Notes under the pieces: model-generated | Told to the model about the DNA's origin: nothing | Databases searched by the model: none | Seen by the model: the letters and a program-made list of their open reading frames with translations, nothing else | From: Escarpia spicata | Taxonomy: Eukaryota > Annelida > Polychaeta > Sabellida > Siboglinidae | DNA length: 64,000 nt | Assembly (NCBI GenBank): GCA_963995525.1 | Contig: OZ023208.1 | Location: 17,304,540-17,368,539, forward strand | Direction of reading: 5' to 3' | In this document: positions 10,223 through 21,289 of the stretch, in pieces | How positions within the stretch are numbered: position 1 is the stretch's first letter | How the letters are laid out: each line of letters begins with the position of its first letter | Program-made: the position numbers and the translations under genes

Positions 10223-13200
10223 CTTCATATCGAAGCAAAAAGCCCCGCATCGTCGATTTTGAAGTGTCAGTCTGGAATCTAACAACGAGATTCTCGAAAA
10301 TGACGGATCGAGGCTCATTGGTAGACATCAGTTCGCCGCAGTAGTGATACGTGAAGTATTCCACGTCCCGTTCCTGTGGTAACATTCATCCAATAATTCA
10401 GCATACAGTATGCACAATATTATTGCGCATTTTCCTCGTTATTTAGTTTTGGGCACCAGCGAAAGCGTGTACTATCACGCGCACGTTAGCGCGCACACTC
10501 ACGCACCCACTCACCAACCTACCCCAGTCTTAATTGATTGATAAGGTTGCACAGCCAGGTATCTTTTACAATCCTTGTTTCTGTTGAAAGAAGCCTTAGG
10601 ACTTTCACGGTCTCTTCATCAAAGTTAGTGTGTGCTGAAGGTCTGAAAAGTTCCGTTGAGTAAAACCAAGAATTATGAAAAGTAACTTGAAAAATGTAAC
10701 AGAACACAGGATAAAGGTTCCTATATAACGCAGTATCCAGTCCTTAGGACTAAAACGCTTTACTCCCCGGCAGACCTGTTCAACTGAACACCATCTCGAC
10801 TTATCTGGGAAGCATTCAGCAACGCTGCAATTACTGCGCGAAGACTATTCGTATACAACTATCCACCACTGTCTATAGCCAGGTACTTATACATACTGTT
10901 GCGTGAACTGGAACAACGTACAGTGAACGAACTTGCCCAAGGTTCGACACGGCAGCACAGGATTCGAATCCGGGCTCTCTCGACTGAGAGTCCGATGCTC
11001 TAGCCACTGCGCCACTGCTACATTATGAGATTATAAAATATAGTTAAATCCTACCAGTAGCGTTAGGTAGTCGTAGCAACCGTGCGAGGCTCGCGCCTCC
11101 ACGTCCAAGTCTAGCAGGTCGATCTTCACCTTATCGAAGTCGGTGTTGGCCACATGCACGTCGCACAAGGCCTTGGCCGGGTAGGGCAGCGGGTAGTTTG
11201 GACTAGCGATGTAGCCGACCATCGGCGGTGAAGCAATCATGGCGGAGTCGCACACGTCGTGGATGAGGCTTTCTGCCGAGGACACAATGTTGCGACATGA
11301 CGATACAATATGACTCGATCTCATTTAGTGCCCAATGTGTAACGTTGACGAGAGAGGTTTAGGACCATCATCATGCCAGTGTCAATGTCAATTTAGCAGC
11401 GAATTCAGACCAGGCGAAACATGGTAGTTGCCTTCAACAACAATGATATCAAAAGGTGTACTCGTGACTAAGTGAATAGGTGTCATTTAGTGGTGCAAGC
11501 TCACATTGTTTTCTACCACAATGTGAAAAAAATACTCGATTTGGTAGTACATACACATCTATTTACGAAAACATAGCAAGCAGCATTTCGTATATGACGT
11601 ATAACAATGGTGATGTGACTGTTATCCCATGCACTACGAAATACAAAAAGGTTGACACAAATCGGGGTGTCGCTTTTAGTAACTGCTATACTGCCGATGA
11701 TAAATGTGTACAAAAACTGTGTTTGTAAACGTTGTGCCAACAGTCCAGGTTAATGCTGGGTAACATAAACGATACACAGACATGGGGATATGTATGAAAA
11801 CATCCTAAACTTACTATTGACGCATTCATAGTTGACAGAAAGACCATTCCCATCGCCAAGACAGAGGCCAGCAAATACAGCGGCCGTCACGTTAAACGTA
11901 CAACTCTCGTGCCCGGAACACTTCTCGTTTACAACGAGAACTGCCCGAGGTGATGCACAATCATAGTAAGGATAAGATGCATGGCACGAATCGTTTTCCA
12001 GAGCCCCGTATGTCGCGCTGTTGATGATTATTACATGACCCGATGGACAGTCGATCTCCAAATACGTGTCTGTACAAGCTTCCAGCTGCAAACCTGCAAC
12101 GTAACCATTCAACGTAATAATGCATATGGTATACCCATCGTGAAATTATATATAAAATGTTACCAATTGTATATCTCCTAACTGTTTAGTAGATCCAACA
12201 AAAGAAGTATAATGTCAATCAAAAAGAGTAGTTAGTGTATCCATTTGCCTTGGTACTTTATTCTCTGGAGGGCCCGTGAACGACAATTTTATTTCTAACC
12301 AAGTGCATACACTAACTACTACATAAAAGTAGGCATTAATAATGGAGATTTACCTGTAAGATTTATTTGATATCTATATAATATATCATAATTTAATAAC
12401 GATATATTGATTCGGTTGAACTAATAAGTATTACGCTTCTGTTCATCCCTTTTCAACACACTATTTTTGTTTTTGGAGAGCGTCAATGTGGTTTTTGGCG
12501 AGTCTCAAGGGGGTGCAATTGGAGGTTTTTGGAGCGCCTCAAGGTGGGGTTTTGGGGCCCCCATAGACTACCCTGTCTGGATCCAGCCTTGCTATTGTTG
12601 ATTTAGTCTTACATTTTGTTGTATTTAATAGTAATTGAAGTTCATGCTGCCATTGTTGGTGGAGACAAACTACTGAGTTATTAATTCACCGATTGATTGA
12701 TTGATTGTTTAATTGATTGATTGGTCCATTCATTGAACTACATTTTGGATTAAAATAGCAGGATTTTGTGCAAACACTGTCTGCGTGGGAGCTGCCATGC
12801 TGAAATACTTTCGCATAATTATAAGGTTACTCTCAATCAATCAGATGTATTCCCGAGGTGTCAATAAATAAAGTTTGTTGTCGAATTACAAGTGCCTAGG
12901 GCCTAAATAATTGGGAATCCGAGCTCAGAGGCGCAACAAAACACAATGTTTAAGGATGAAGTCTTGAACAGGATTGCGTAGAAGTCATCGCCAGACCTAG
13001 TGACCACCGGAGATTTTGGGTGGAAATACTATTTCAAATAAATATAATTATCTTCAGTTTACTGTGCTAAGCAGCTATAATATCACAAGTGGAAAAGTCA
13101 TTCCAAATGGTGTATGTCGACTTCTTACTTATTTGGTATCGCATTGATCCAACTTGTGAAGTGCCGTCTCACTGTTGATGATTTGAGACACTGTGTCGTT

Positions 13201-14022
13201 CACAAAACATCCTTATAATACTGGGTGTTTACACTGATCCATGTGAAGATACCACTATCTGTTGATTAGGTGTGTGTCGGATATATCACCCAGACACGAA
13301 TAATCACCATGGCACAATATGAATAAGTTATCACAGCTGCTTCTCAGAACAAAAACACACGCAGACGCTTTCTGATCTAGACAGTGGAATGACACTCCCT
13401 GTACTTTGTTGTAATAACCAGCAAGGACAGTGTCCTAGGAACTCCACAGGCTCAGAACATGTCACCCACACGTTAAGGAGTCACCCAGTGTAACACACCA
13501 CACACAAATAAAAAGAAAGAAACACCTTTATTACGACAGAGATGTAACCACCGGTTGAAATAATGTTATGCTGGTTGATAAAACTCAACGGACACACACC
13601 ACCAGTTTGGACGTGATTTTTAATTTACACGAATATATTATATACTCTCATCACAAAGAATAACTATTACTATCGGATGGTAGAGCACAATGCACAATCA
13701 CTATAATGTTCGCCTAATACTGGCCGCCTTGTCACATCTGTAAACCCAATATGGTTCATGTTCACTCAAGTTTTCAATATGTTATTCAGTTGAAGACGGT
13801 CACGTACTATACGTTGGAGTAGCTGAACCGTGTACGTGGGAGTGGTAAGTAATTATAAAACATTCACAGATTTTAGCAAGAGCGACAGCTGTTGTGCTAC
13901 GATTCGGTCGATTCTAACCATCACCTACCTCGACAGCCCGGCGCAGCAATCCATGCTGTGCATAGCACAAACAGCAAGAGGGGCATCTCGTGACACCAGA
14001 ATGATGTCCCTCTCATCATCAT
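10223..14022 (-). CDS. Secreted SUEL-type lectin / CUB protein, four exons read
   Basis: Exons are 14022-13929 (start and signal peptide), 12093-11815 (lectin), 11272-11055 and 10373-10223 (CUB halves). All donors and acceptors are GT-AG and phases agree (1, 1, 0). Exon 1 encodes a leader with hydrophobic core PLLLFVLCTAWIAA; the ATG at 13986 is an alternative start. Exon 2 is a SUEL (rhamnose/galactose-binding) lectin domain: ACTDTYLEIDCPSG, SATYG, then KCSGHESCTF and VNYEC. Exons 3-4 form a CUB domain with ASPNYPLPYP, GCYDYLTL, YHYCGE and VVRFQTDTS. SUEL domains bind sugars; CUB domains mediate protein contacts, often calcium-dependent. The model ends in phase 1 at 10223. A last short exon may lie between there and 9700 but I cannot fix it. 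A SINE (10713-11022) sits in the intron between the CUB exons. Exon 1 was partly copied by the tandem duplication. Confidence 0.83.
10713..11022 (-). mobile_element. tRNA-derived SINE, copy 1
   Basis: Read on the minus strand, the head has pol III boxes (A: TGGCGCAGTGGCTAGAG; B: GGATTCGAATCC). The body is shared with the copies at 50513-50834 and 52715-53041, and the tail ends GCGTTATATAGG. This is the most diverged copy of the three. It lies in an intron of the lectin/CUB gene. Confidence 0.88.
12476..12600 (+). repeat. Dispersed TTTTTGG...CCTCAAGG repeat
   Basis: Two imperfect units of the pattern GGTTTTTGGxGxGxCTCAAGGxGG occur here. Similar stretches are found at about 15395-15450, 37925-38035 and, on the opposite strand, 41850-41945. 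It appears to be a short dispersed repeat; the class is unknown. Confidence 0.5.
12893..12965 (-). mobile_element. LINE 3'-tail fragment (second copy)
   Basis: It is homologous to 7829-7905 within the tandem duplication. On the minus strand it carries the L2-type tail core GCGCCTCTGAGCTCGG. Confidence 0.55.
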
Positions 14023-15731
14023 GTTTGGCGCATGCGACACGCGAAGTGCGATTCCTCGACACGGCGGAGTTCCATACAGACGTGTGACGCACTGAGAGAC
14101 TTTCACGCACCTCGCGTGGCGAAATACTCGAATTGCTAAAGTAATAAAGTTCACCCGTCGCTCAAAGCCTTTTCGCGCCTGCTCCGTGGCAGCAGCGCTG
14201 TCGTCACGCGTGCGTGACCGCAGGACTCACACTTGTATAGCAGGTCGGCTTGATTGGCTACCGGGGCGGGGTTTTATTTTAGTACTGACACAGGGCATAA
14301 ACAAACACACACAGGTGCAGGTACGAGCAATCATGCACATATCTGCGTTCATGCATTCATGCATACATGTATGTATACGTGTGTGTGTGCGTGTGGGTGT
14401 GTGAGTGTGCGTGCGTGCGTGCGTGCGTGCGTGTGTGTGTCGCACGACCTGTTCTATAGAAACTGTTCTATAAAAGTAACGAAGCGTTGTTCTATATTCT
14501 GGTCAGTTCGTAGTAGATTATGGAGTTGTCGCGATTTCACTCGATAACGCATCGTTTTCGTCAAATCGCAATATATTCCTAGTACAGCTGTTATATTGTG
14601 TTTACGTGTCTACGTTTGAGCTGCTTTTGACTTGGGCAAATGATTGTAATCATCTCATTGCCAAAGGGGACATGTTAGACGCATCATGTAAAATACATCC
14701 TGGAAAAAAAACTAACCTAATCGTCCATTTCCTCTGCCGGTAAATGCAGATGTTGGCCTATGTATAGGCTCTATATTAGGCAGTAACAATAAAATGTGCC
14801 CATGTGGAAACATATTTGTTTGCATTGCGAAACGATTTTCTTGTGTAATGTGTTCAGCGATTATTAATTATGCACACCACTCTTTGTACGAACCACCCTT
14901 CCAAAAACAGTTCACATTAACCCCCTTACTCCTAAATGTGAACCACCTCTGAAATTGTATCTTTAAATTGTGAACCAGTAATTGCATATTTCCTGTTTCT
15001 CAAAAGCGTAAACTCTCTTCCCGAAAGATGCTGTATTTTGTTCAAACATTACCCAACATGGCAGCACAGTCACGAAGTGCACTGATAGCTACATGTGCTA
15101 AAGAGATAGTTTACCAAAGAGAGAATATTTGTCTGTTAAGCGATCATCGGTGAATGAATGGAAAGCCTACCTGTGGGGTTGGTTCCTATTGTCATGTGTG
15201 AAGAGGACACTCACCGGAGGAACTTGCTCCAAAGGACCATTGCATCCTTTTAGCCATGCAACAGGACTCTATACTGTCACAGGGTCTCCTGCTTGGTAAA
15301 CTCCACGCATAACAAATACACAAGAAGCCAGAAACTATATGGTATGTATATGGTTGGCAAAATCACTAAGTTTGGAAAGGCTCAAAGTGAAAGTTTTTAG
15401 GGTGCCTCTAGGGGGCATAATTGTTGGCTTTTGATGAACCTCAGCGCCCCGCATATTCGCCACGTTCCAATGATATCAGATGAAACCACACGGTTCACCC
15501 CCAACGTTATTGTCCTTCCAACTGGAAACATAGTAAGTAATTGACTTGTATGTAAGTTTACCCCTGACATGAATATGTAGACATTAGAGTTACGTTTATT
15601 GAACTTACTATTCTTCTACTCTAGCAATCATAAATGATATCATGTAAAGAAAGATATCCATGTTTAATATTCAAAGTGTACGATAAATACACATGTTAAA
15701 ACAACACATTCATTGTTCTACACCTTAGCTG
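14023..15731. other. Intergenic, no gene seen
   Basis: This should contain the promoter of the lectin/CUB gene, but I see no clear TATA box. A short TG/CGTG microsatellite lies at 14373-14440. I see nothing else that is supportable. Confidence 0.5.
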
Positions 15732-16487
15732 AAAAGTTGGTGGTCAGTCGGACCTTCATCTTTCAAAAGTTTATCATCCCACACAAAAGTTGGTGGTCAG
15801 TCGGACCTTCATCTTTCAAAAGTTTGTCATCCCACACAAAAGTTGGTGGTCAGTCGGACCTTCATCTTTCAAAAGTTTGTCATCCCACACAAAAGTTGGT
15901 GGTCAGTCGGACCTTCATCTTTCAAAAGTTTGTCATCCCACACAAAAGTTGGTGGTCAGTCGGACCTTCATCTTTCAAAAGTTTGTCATCCCACACAAAA
16001 GTTGGTGGTCAGTCGGACCTTCATCTTTCAAAAGTTTGTCATCCCACACAAAAGTTGGTGGTCAGTCGGACCTTCATCTTTCAAAAGTTTGTCATCCCAC
16101 ACAAAAGTTGGTGGTCAGTCGGACCTTCATCTTTCAAAAGTTTGTCATCCCACACAAAAGTTGGTGGTCAGTCGGACCTTCATCTTTCAAAAGTTTGTCA
16201 TCCCACACAAAAGTTGGTGGTCAGTCGGACCTTCATCTTTCAAAAGTTTGTCATCCCACACAAAAGTTGGTGGTCAGTCGGACCTTCATCTTTCAAAAGT
16301 TTGTCATCCCACACAAAAGTTGGTGGTCAGTCGGACCTTCATCTTTCAAAAGTTTGTCATCCCACACAAAAGTTGGTGGTCAGTCGGACCTTCATCTTTC
16401 AAAAGTTTGTCATCCCACACAAAAGTTGGTGGTCAGTCGGACCTTCATCTTTCAAACGTTTGTCGTCCCACACAAAAGTTGGTGGTC
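15732..16487 (+). repeat. 53-bp minisatellite, 14 full copies
   Basis: The unit starts AAAAGTTGGTGGTCAGTCGG and is 53 bp long. There are 14 complete copies (15732-16473) plus a 14-base partial copy. Inner copies are identical. Only the first (G to A) and last (three substitutions) differ, as expected of an array homogenised from within. Because 53 is not a multiple of 3 and the unit has no stop in any plus-strand frame, all three frames stay open. That is a property of the repeat and not evidence of a gene. Confidence 0.97.
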
Positions 16488-16669
16488 CAAATATTAGCAT
16501 AATTACACGAGTAATATACATTTGCAGCTGTGACGCATGACAGTTATTAAACTAGTTCATGCCAAGTCTGTCCTGGATATTAATTTGTAATATTCAGATT
16601 AATGAACCAGCGAATATATAAAATGTCAACATAGGCAACAGTTTATTGTTGACAGAAAAAACTTGAGTC

Positions 16670-16950
16670 ACTGTGCAAGTGCACCTCGGATTTGAAGTTG
16701 GGCATCCTCGTGCTGGATGTGGGTTTGAAGTCAGCCATGTCGGGTGAATGCAGCTGGATGGTGTTGAAAACTGACACTGTGGATGGCTTCTTGCGGTTTC
16801 GAAACTCAGTCTTGAACTCTTCAACTCGTTTCACTGTGCTGAAGCCTGTTTCACGTTCAGAGGAACTCGCTGGAAGTGCCAGCACTATGACACTAAACTC
16901 AATCAATCTGTCAGCTCGACATTTTATTGTTTTCCCAACTTGTTTTGGTA
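16670..16950 (-). pseudogene. hAT transposase C-terminal relic
   Basis: The minus strand encodes a hAT dimerisation-like segment: LALPASSSERETGFSTVKR, followed by EFRNRKKPSTVSVFN and DMADFKP. This resembles the C-terminus of ZNF862-type hAT proteins. No upstream transposase is visible, so it is a fragment. Confidence 0.6.
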
Positions 16951-17130
16951 CCACGCTTACGTTACATTTCCCGTACGGAAGTACACAAATGTCACCATTA
17001 TTGTCACTTGTCTAGTGTCCGGGCCCACCTTGACTTCGTCGTTACAATAAAAGAAATTCCTAATTGTTATACTCCATGTGTTATTGCCATAATTCAACAT
17101 CATCCCATGCAGATTCACATTACAAAAATG

Positions 17131-17267
17131 CCGCATCTTAGCGTACTTTTGATGTCCAAAAAAGCGACCCAGTTTGTAACAACATACGCGTTAACGCGCG
17201 GCGGCAGCGGCGCAGACTGACGCAAACCGGGTCGCTCTTTGGACTTCAGAAGTGTGCTAAGACGCAC
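17131..17267. repeat. Imperfect 45-bp hairpin with GC-rich loop
   Basis: The arms at 17131-17176 and 17223-17267 pair over most of their length (for example GCGACCCAGTTTG with CAAACCGGGTCGC, and GTCCAAA with TTTGGAC). The loop of about 46 bases is GC-rich and contains the perfect palindrome CGCGTTAACGCG. It may be a miniature foldback element. Confidence 0.7.
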
Positions 17268-17515
17268 TATTTTTTTAATATAAATATGCCTGGGACGATG
17301 TTGAAAGATATAACTAAATCACTGAGGTATCAAATTTAGGCAAACGTGTAGTTATAATGACGAAGTCGAGGTTGGCTCGGATACTAGACAAGTGCTCCAT
17401 TGTTTTTTTTTTAATCTGCCCGTTTTGCGGGCCGGCACTTTTTCAAAGTTACCGACCCGACGAAATACTTGATAGCCGGCAGTCAAATGCCCTTTTGAAG
17501 GTGTATCGTGCATTA

Positions 17516-20500
17516 GGGTCCGCACGATGTTTTTTTTGCATTTGTGTGACCTTCTAACCTTCTAGGTCAATAATCCGACTGATGCCACCCAGGCATCCTT
17601 GAGCCTTTCTGTAGAAACCCATTAATATGCAAATTATGAAAATTGGATTAATATTACAATATTCGAACTTCTGCAATACCGCAAACGTCATAAAGTTACA
17701 AAATAACTCCGTATTTACTTCAGTTCTATGGACATCGCGAAAGAACAATTTCTTCCCGTCAAAATGAGATATAACTTGGACGTGTCAGTGTATAGAGTTT
17801 GTGTGGATCAACGATCAGACAGTATCACCGTCAAGTGGTAAATGTTCGAAATTACGACATCCTGTAAAAGTTATACAATACCAATGGTGGCTTATATACG
17901 TTACCTATCTACTCATGGCCATGTCATGCACATTTGGAAAGCCTGCTATCTTCCCGTAAATATGGGATATCAAGTGGAGCTATCAAGTGGTGCAGTAAGT
18001 GTGGAGTGAAGGTCAAGCAAGGACACCACAAAATTATGAATGTTCAAAACTGCGCCATTCCGCAGACGTTGTGCAATTACAATGTTTGCATACCTACTTT
18101 GTCTACTTAGACTGGGCCATGTTACACACCTATGTGTATTGTATTCACGTCAAAATGAGGCATGGCTTAGAGTTGTAAAGTGGTAGTCTAACTGTGGAGT
18201 GAAGGTTGAAGCTCACTGTCAATATATGCATCAACCAACATCACCGTCAAAAGATGCGTCAACCAACATCACAACGTTTGATGAGTATGCAGACATTTTT
18301 GTTGTTCCTTACATCATGAAGCACTTAATTCAATCCAACAATATTGGCGTCGTCCGGGACACATACTCGCTAGAATGATCAAATAATCCACAAGAGAGAA
18401 ACGTGGTAACGGGATTATCAGGAAAGTAACATGGGACAACTAGGTGCCAAGGAACTGGAAATACTTCCATCGCGATATATTACCAATATACAGGAGCTAT
18501 TTGCATTGCATCCATTGAGGTTTAAAAGCTCCACTATCTAGGTTGAAAGGGAGTGCTTGACATTTCAGACACCTCAGCTATCGTCAGTAGGTGACATGCT
18601 ACATCCAATATGGCCATGAAGAACCTGGCACGCAACTGTTGATCCTTGTGCAAAATACTTTGTGGAAAATGGATCAATGCCATTCAAGGTTCGCAATGTG
18701 TTTCCGATCTTTACGAGTTATGAGCTCGTCAAGTTTATATCCAGCTGCATACAGTTGGGTAGGTTATGGGACAGACAATAACGTTGTTCATCTTAAAGGT
18801 AACGGAATCCATCATGCTCTGGGAAAAGTCATGTCCACGTCATTGCCAGTTGTCAATAGCACGGGAAACCCAAATTTCATACCACGAAGGAAGCATTTAG
18901 ATCTGGATTCGAGACACTTCAACTCCAGGAACGCATTACCATCGCCCTCTGTAACTAGAGTTGCAGCGTGCGTGGTCTCCGTTATCGAGGCAATGAGAAA
19001 TATATATTATCAAAGGAACAATATCACTAAGGTACTCCAATAACTCAGGATGCTGTTTAGCAGTATTCAGAGCGCATAGCGTACCAAACTTTTATTTGGT
19101 TGACCAGTCAACTGGTTCATCAGCAGTCGCTAAGTCCAGATGGCTAGGGTGGACATAGGACGTGAAGAGGTTGTCATGTGCACAAGATTAATTAATAAAA
19201 ATATTTTGACACAAGACTGAGTTTGCGACCCTCAAAATGACATTCAAATAAAAAAATTAGGGTGGCATCCACCAACATCTATGTTCTCATCCCATGGGTG
19301 ATGCAAAAATGCAGCAGAAGTATAACATCACCTGCATATTGGCTGGCCTACGATCTGCGGAATGGCACAATTTCGAAAATGCATCTTTTGATGATGACCT
19401 TGTGCAACCTTCACTCCACAGATAGACCACCACTTCACAATTTCATGCCAATACTTTTTTAACGGGGATACAATACGCATAGGTATATAACATGACCTAG
19501 TGTAGGTAGACAAAGTAGATCGTTATGCAAACAGTGTAATTGTAATGTTTGCGTAATGGCGCAGTTTTGAACACTCATCATTTGGTGATGACCTTGCTTG
19601 ACCATCACTCCACACTTACTGCATCACTTGATAGCTCCCCGTAGTATCCTGTATTTACAGTGAGACAGTAGGCTTTCAAAATATACATATGACATGGTCA
19701 TGAGTAAGTAAGTAACGTCGATAGGCTATAAGCCACCATTGGTATTGTATAAAATTTGCGGGATGGTGCAATTTAATTTCAAACATTTATTGCTTGACGG
19801 TGACACTGTTTGGTCGTCGCTCCACACAAACTCCATCAACTGACACCTCCAAGTCATATAACATTTTAACTGGAAGACATTGTTCTTTCACGATATATAT
19901 AACATATCCATAGAAATGAAGTAGATACATAGTTATTGTAACTTTATGACGTTCGCTGTATTGCAAAAGTTCGGATATTCATAATTTCATGGTGGCCTTG
20001 TTTGAACTTAGCTCCACACTTACTATATAGTGCAACAGCTCCACATCGTACCTCAGTTTGACGGGGAGACAAGACAATATTCCAAAAATATATGGCATGG
20101 CTATTTTATTATTAATTAAAGTAGATATGCAACCATTGTAATTATAAAACGTTTGCGGAAGCAGACAATTTTGAAAAATTATAATTTGACGGTTAACTTC
20201 TTGGAGGCCTCGTTGTGAAGGGGATATTTATGGTTGTGAAGGGGACATCTATGGTTTTCAAATTATATACAATCTGGGCGTTTGTATGGGGACGGGGCAT
20301 TTAAGTCAGTCCATTAAGTAGTGCCTACCGTTCGTCTATTGAGAAGATATATAAACGAACATCATGAAGTTATATTGGTCAGAGCTAATTTGCATGTTCA
20401 TGCGACAAATATGCATACTATGATTTGTTCACTGACGTATTCACACCCAGTTACCCTGAAAACATGCGCCGGGACGCATCATTTTGATTGTTTGGATGTT

Positions 20501-20667
20501 TACAATTCGAGATATTCAGAAAAGTAGTATATATTTTAATGGCGATAACTAATTTGCATATTAATGGGTTTCTACAAAAACGCTCAGGGGTGCCTGCGTG
20601 ACATCAGTCGAATTATTGACCTAGAGGGTTATAACGTCATAAAATGCAAAAAACATCGTGCAGACCC
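17516..20667. mobile_element. Foldback-like DNA transposon with long inverted arms
   Basis: The outer ends are inverted repeats, GGGTCCGCACGATGTTTTTT at the left and the mirror (AACATCGTGCAGACCC) at the right. Pairing continues inward for at least 700 bp on the left and about 1.3 kb on the right, with gaps. The arms are built of degenerate direct repeats of roughly 180 bp with recurring blocks such as GTGTGGAGTGAAGGT, TTCAAAACTGCGCCATT and TACTTTGTCTAC. The middle (about 18.25-19.05 kb) holds a broken reading frame. I see no target duplication. On the right it abuts degraded Ty3/gypsy gag sequence. Confidence 0.8.
18260..19045 (+). pseudogene. Broken transposon protein inside the foldback element
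   Basis: Conceptual translation in shifting frames gives FDEYADIFVVPYIMKHLIQ, GVVRDTYSLE, then AYSWVGYGTD, HHALGKVMSTSLPV and NSTGNPNF. I recognise this as a family widely repeated in invertebrate genomes (typical form FxEYAxxVFxPYI...DVVWDxY...LPVFHAxTGCD) but cannot name its transposon superfamily with certainty. Several stops and frameshifts interrupt it. Confidence 0.5.
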
Positions 20668-21285
20668 AAGTGTATAGAGTACCTCGGTATGCGATACGGC
20701 CACGCCAGACCCGTCGCTAAGACGACACAAAGAGCAGAGCTGTATGTGTTGAAACAGGAAGAAGGGGATAATCTGGACAGCTTCGCAGACAGGGTATATG
20801 TCCTAACAGTAGAGGCATATCCGGATATGCGAAACGGACTATACGATAGCCTGTCTGCACCAACCTTCCTACGGGGCATCCGTGATCAGAATGCCGCCCA
20901 GAAAGCTATGAAATTTAATGACCCGACAACAATCCGGACGGCAGTGGACGCGGTACTGCACATCCAATGTGCAACACGTACATTTGGTGGTCGTGACCTG
21001 TCTAACCGAAGTAGTCTATTTGACCAGAAAATACTCGGAGGAGACAAATGGTTGGCCAGGTAATGCTGGGTGTAGTGAGACAACTACAGCAGTCAACTAT
21101 ATCCCTGAGACGTTCACCAAGAAACACATGCGCAAGGTCATAGATCACGTGACTGTGCCAATAAGAGACGACGCTCTCCATCTCCCCTCAGCTGTTTCCA
21201 ATGCGGAGGCAAGGGACATAAGGTATCGCAGCCCTAAGCGACATCGCATTCACCATAAAATTCAACCACAAGCTAAGTATATTTA
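20668..21285 (+). pseudogene. Ty3/gypsy gag fragment with degenerate zinc knuckle
   Basis: A capsid-like segment (RYGHARPVAKTTQRAELYVL, LDSFADRVYVLTVEAYPD, FLRGIRD) is followed about 250 bp later, in another frame, by a zinc-knuckle-like CFQCGGKGHKVSQP. There the fourth ligand of the CX2CX4HX4C pattern is lost (Pro instead of Cys). The 5' part of gag is missing at the foldback element, and the 3' part is cut by the LINE at about 21290. Confidence 0.75.
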
Positions 21286-21289
21286 AATT

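Noticed and set aside
15732..16487. CRISPR-like array
   Set aside because: Repeat and 'spacer' are equally identical in every copy, so it is a tandem minisatellite, and the genome is eukaryotic.
15713..16540. 275-residue repetitive reading frame
   Set aside because: All three forward frames are open because the 53-bp unit has no stop. There is no start context, splice site or known domain.
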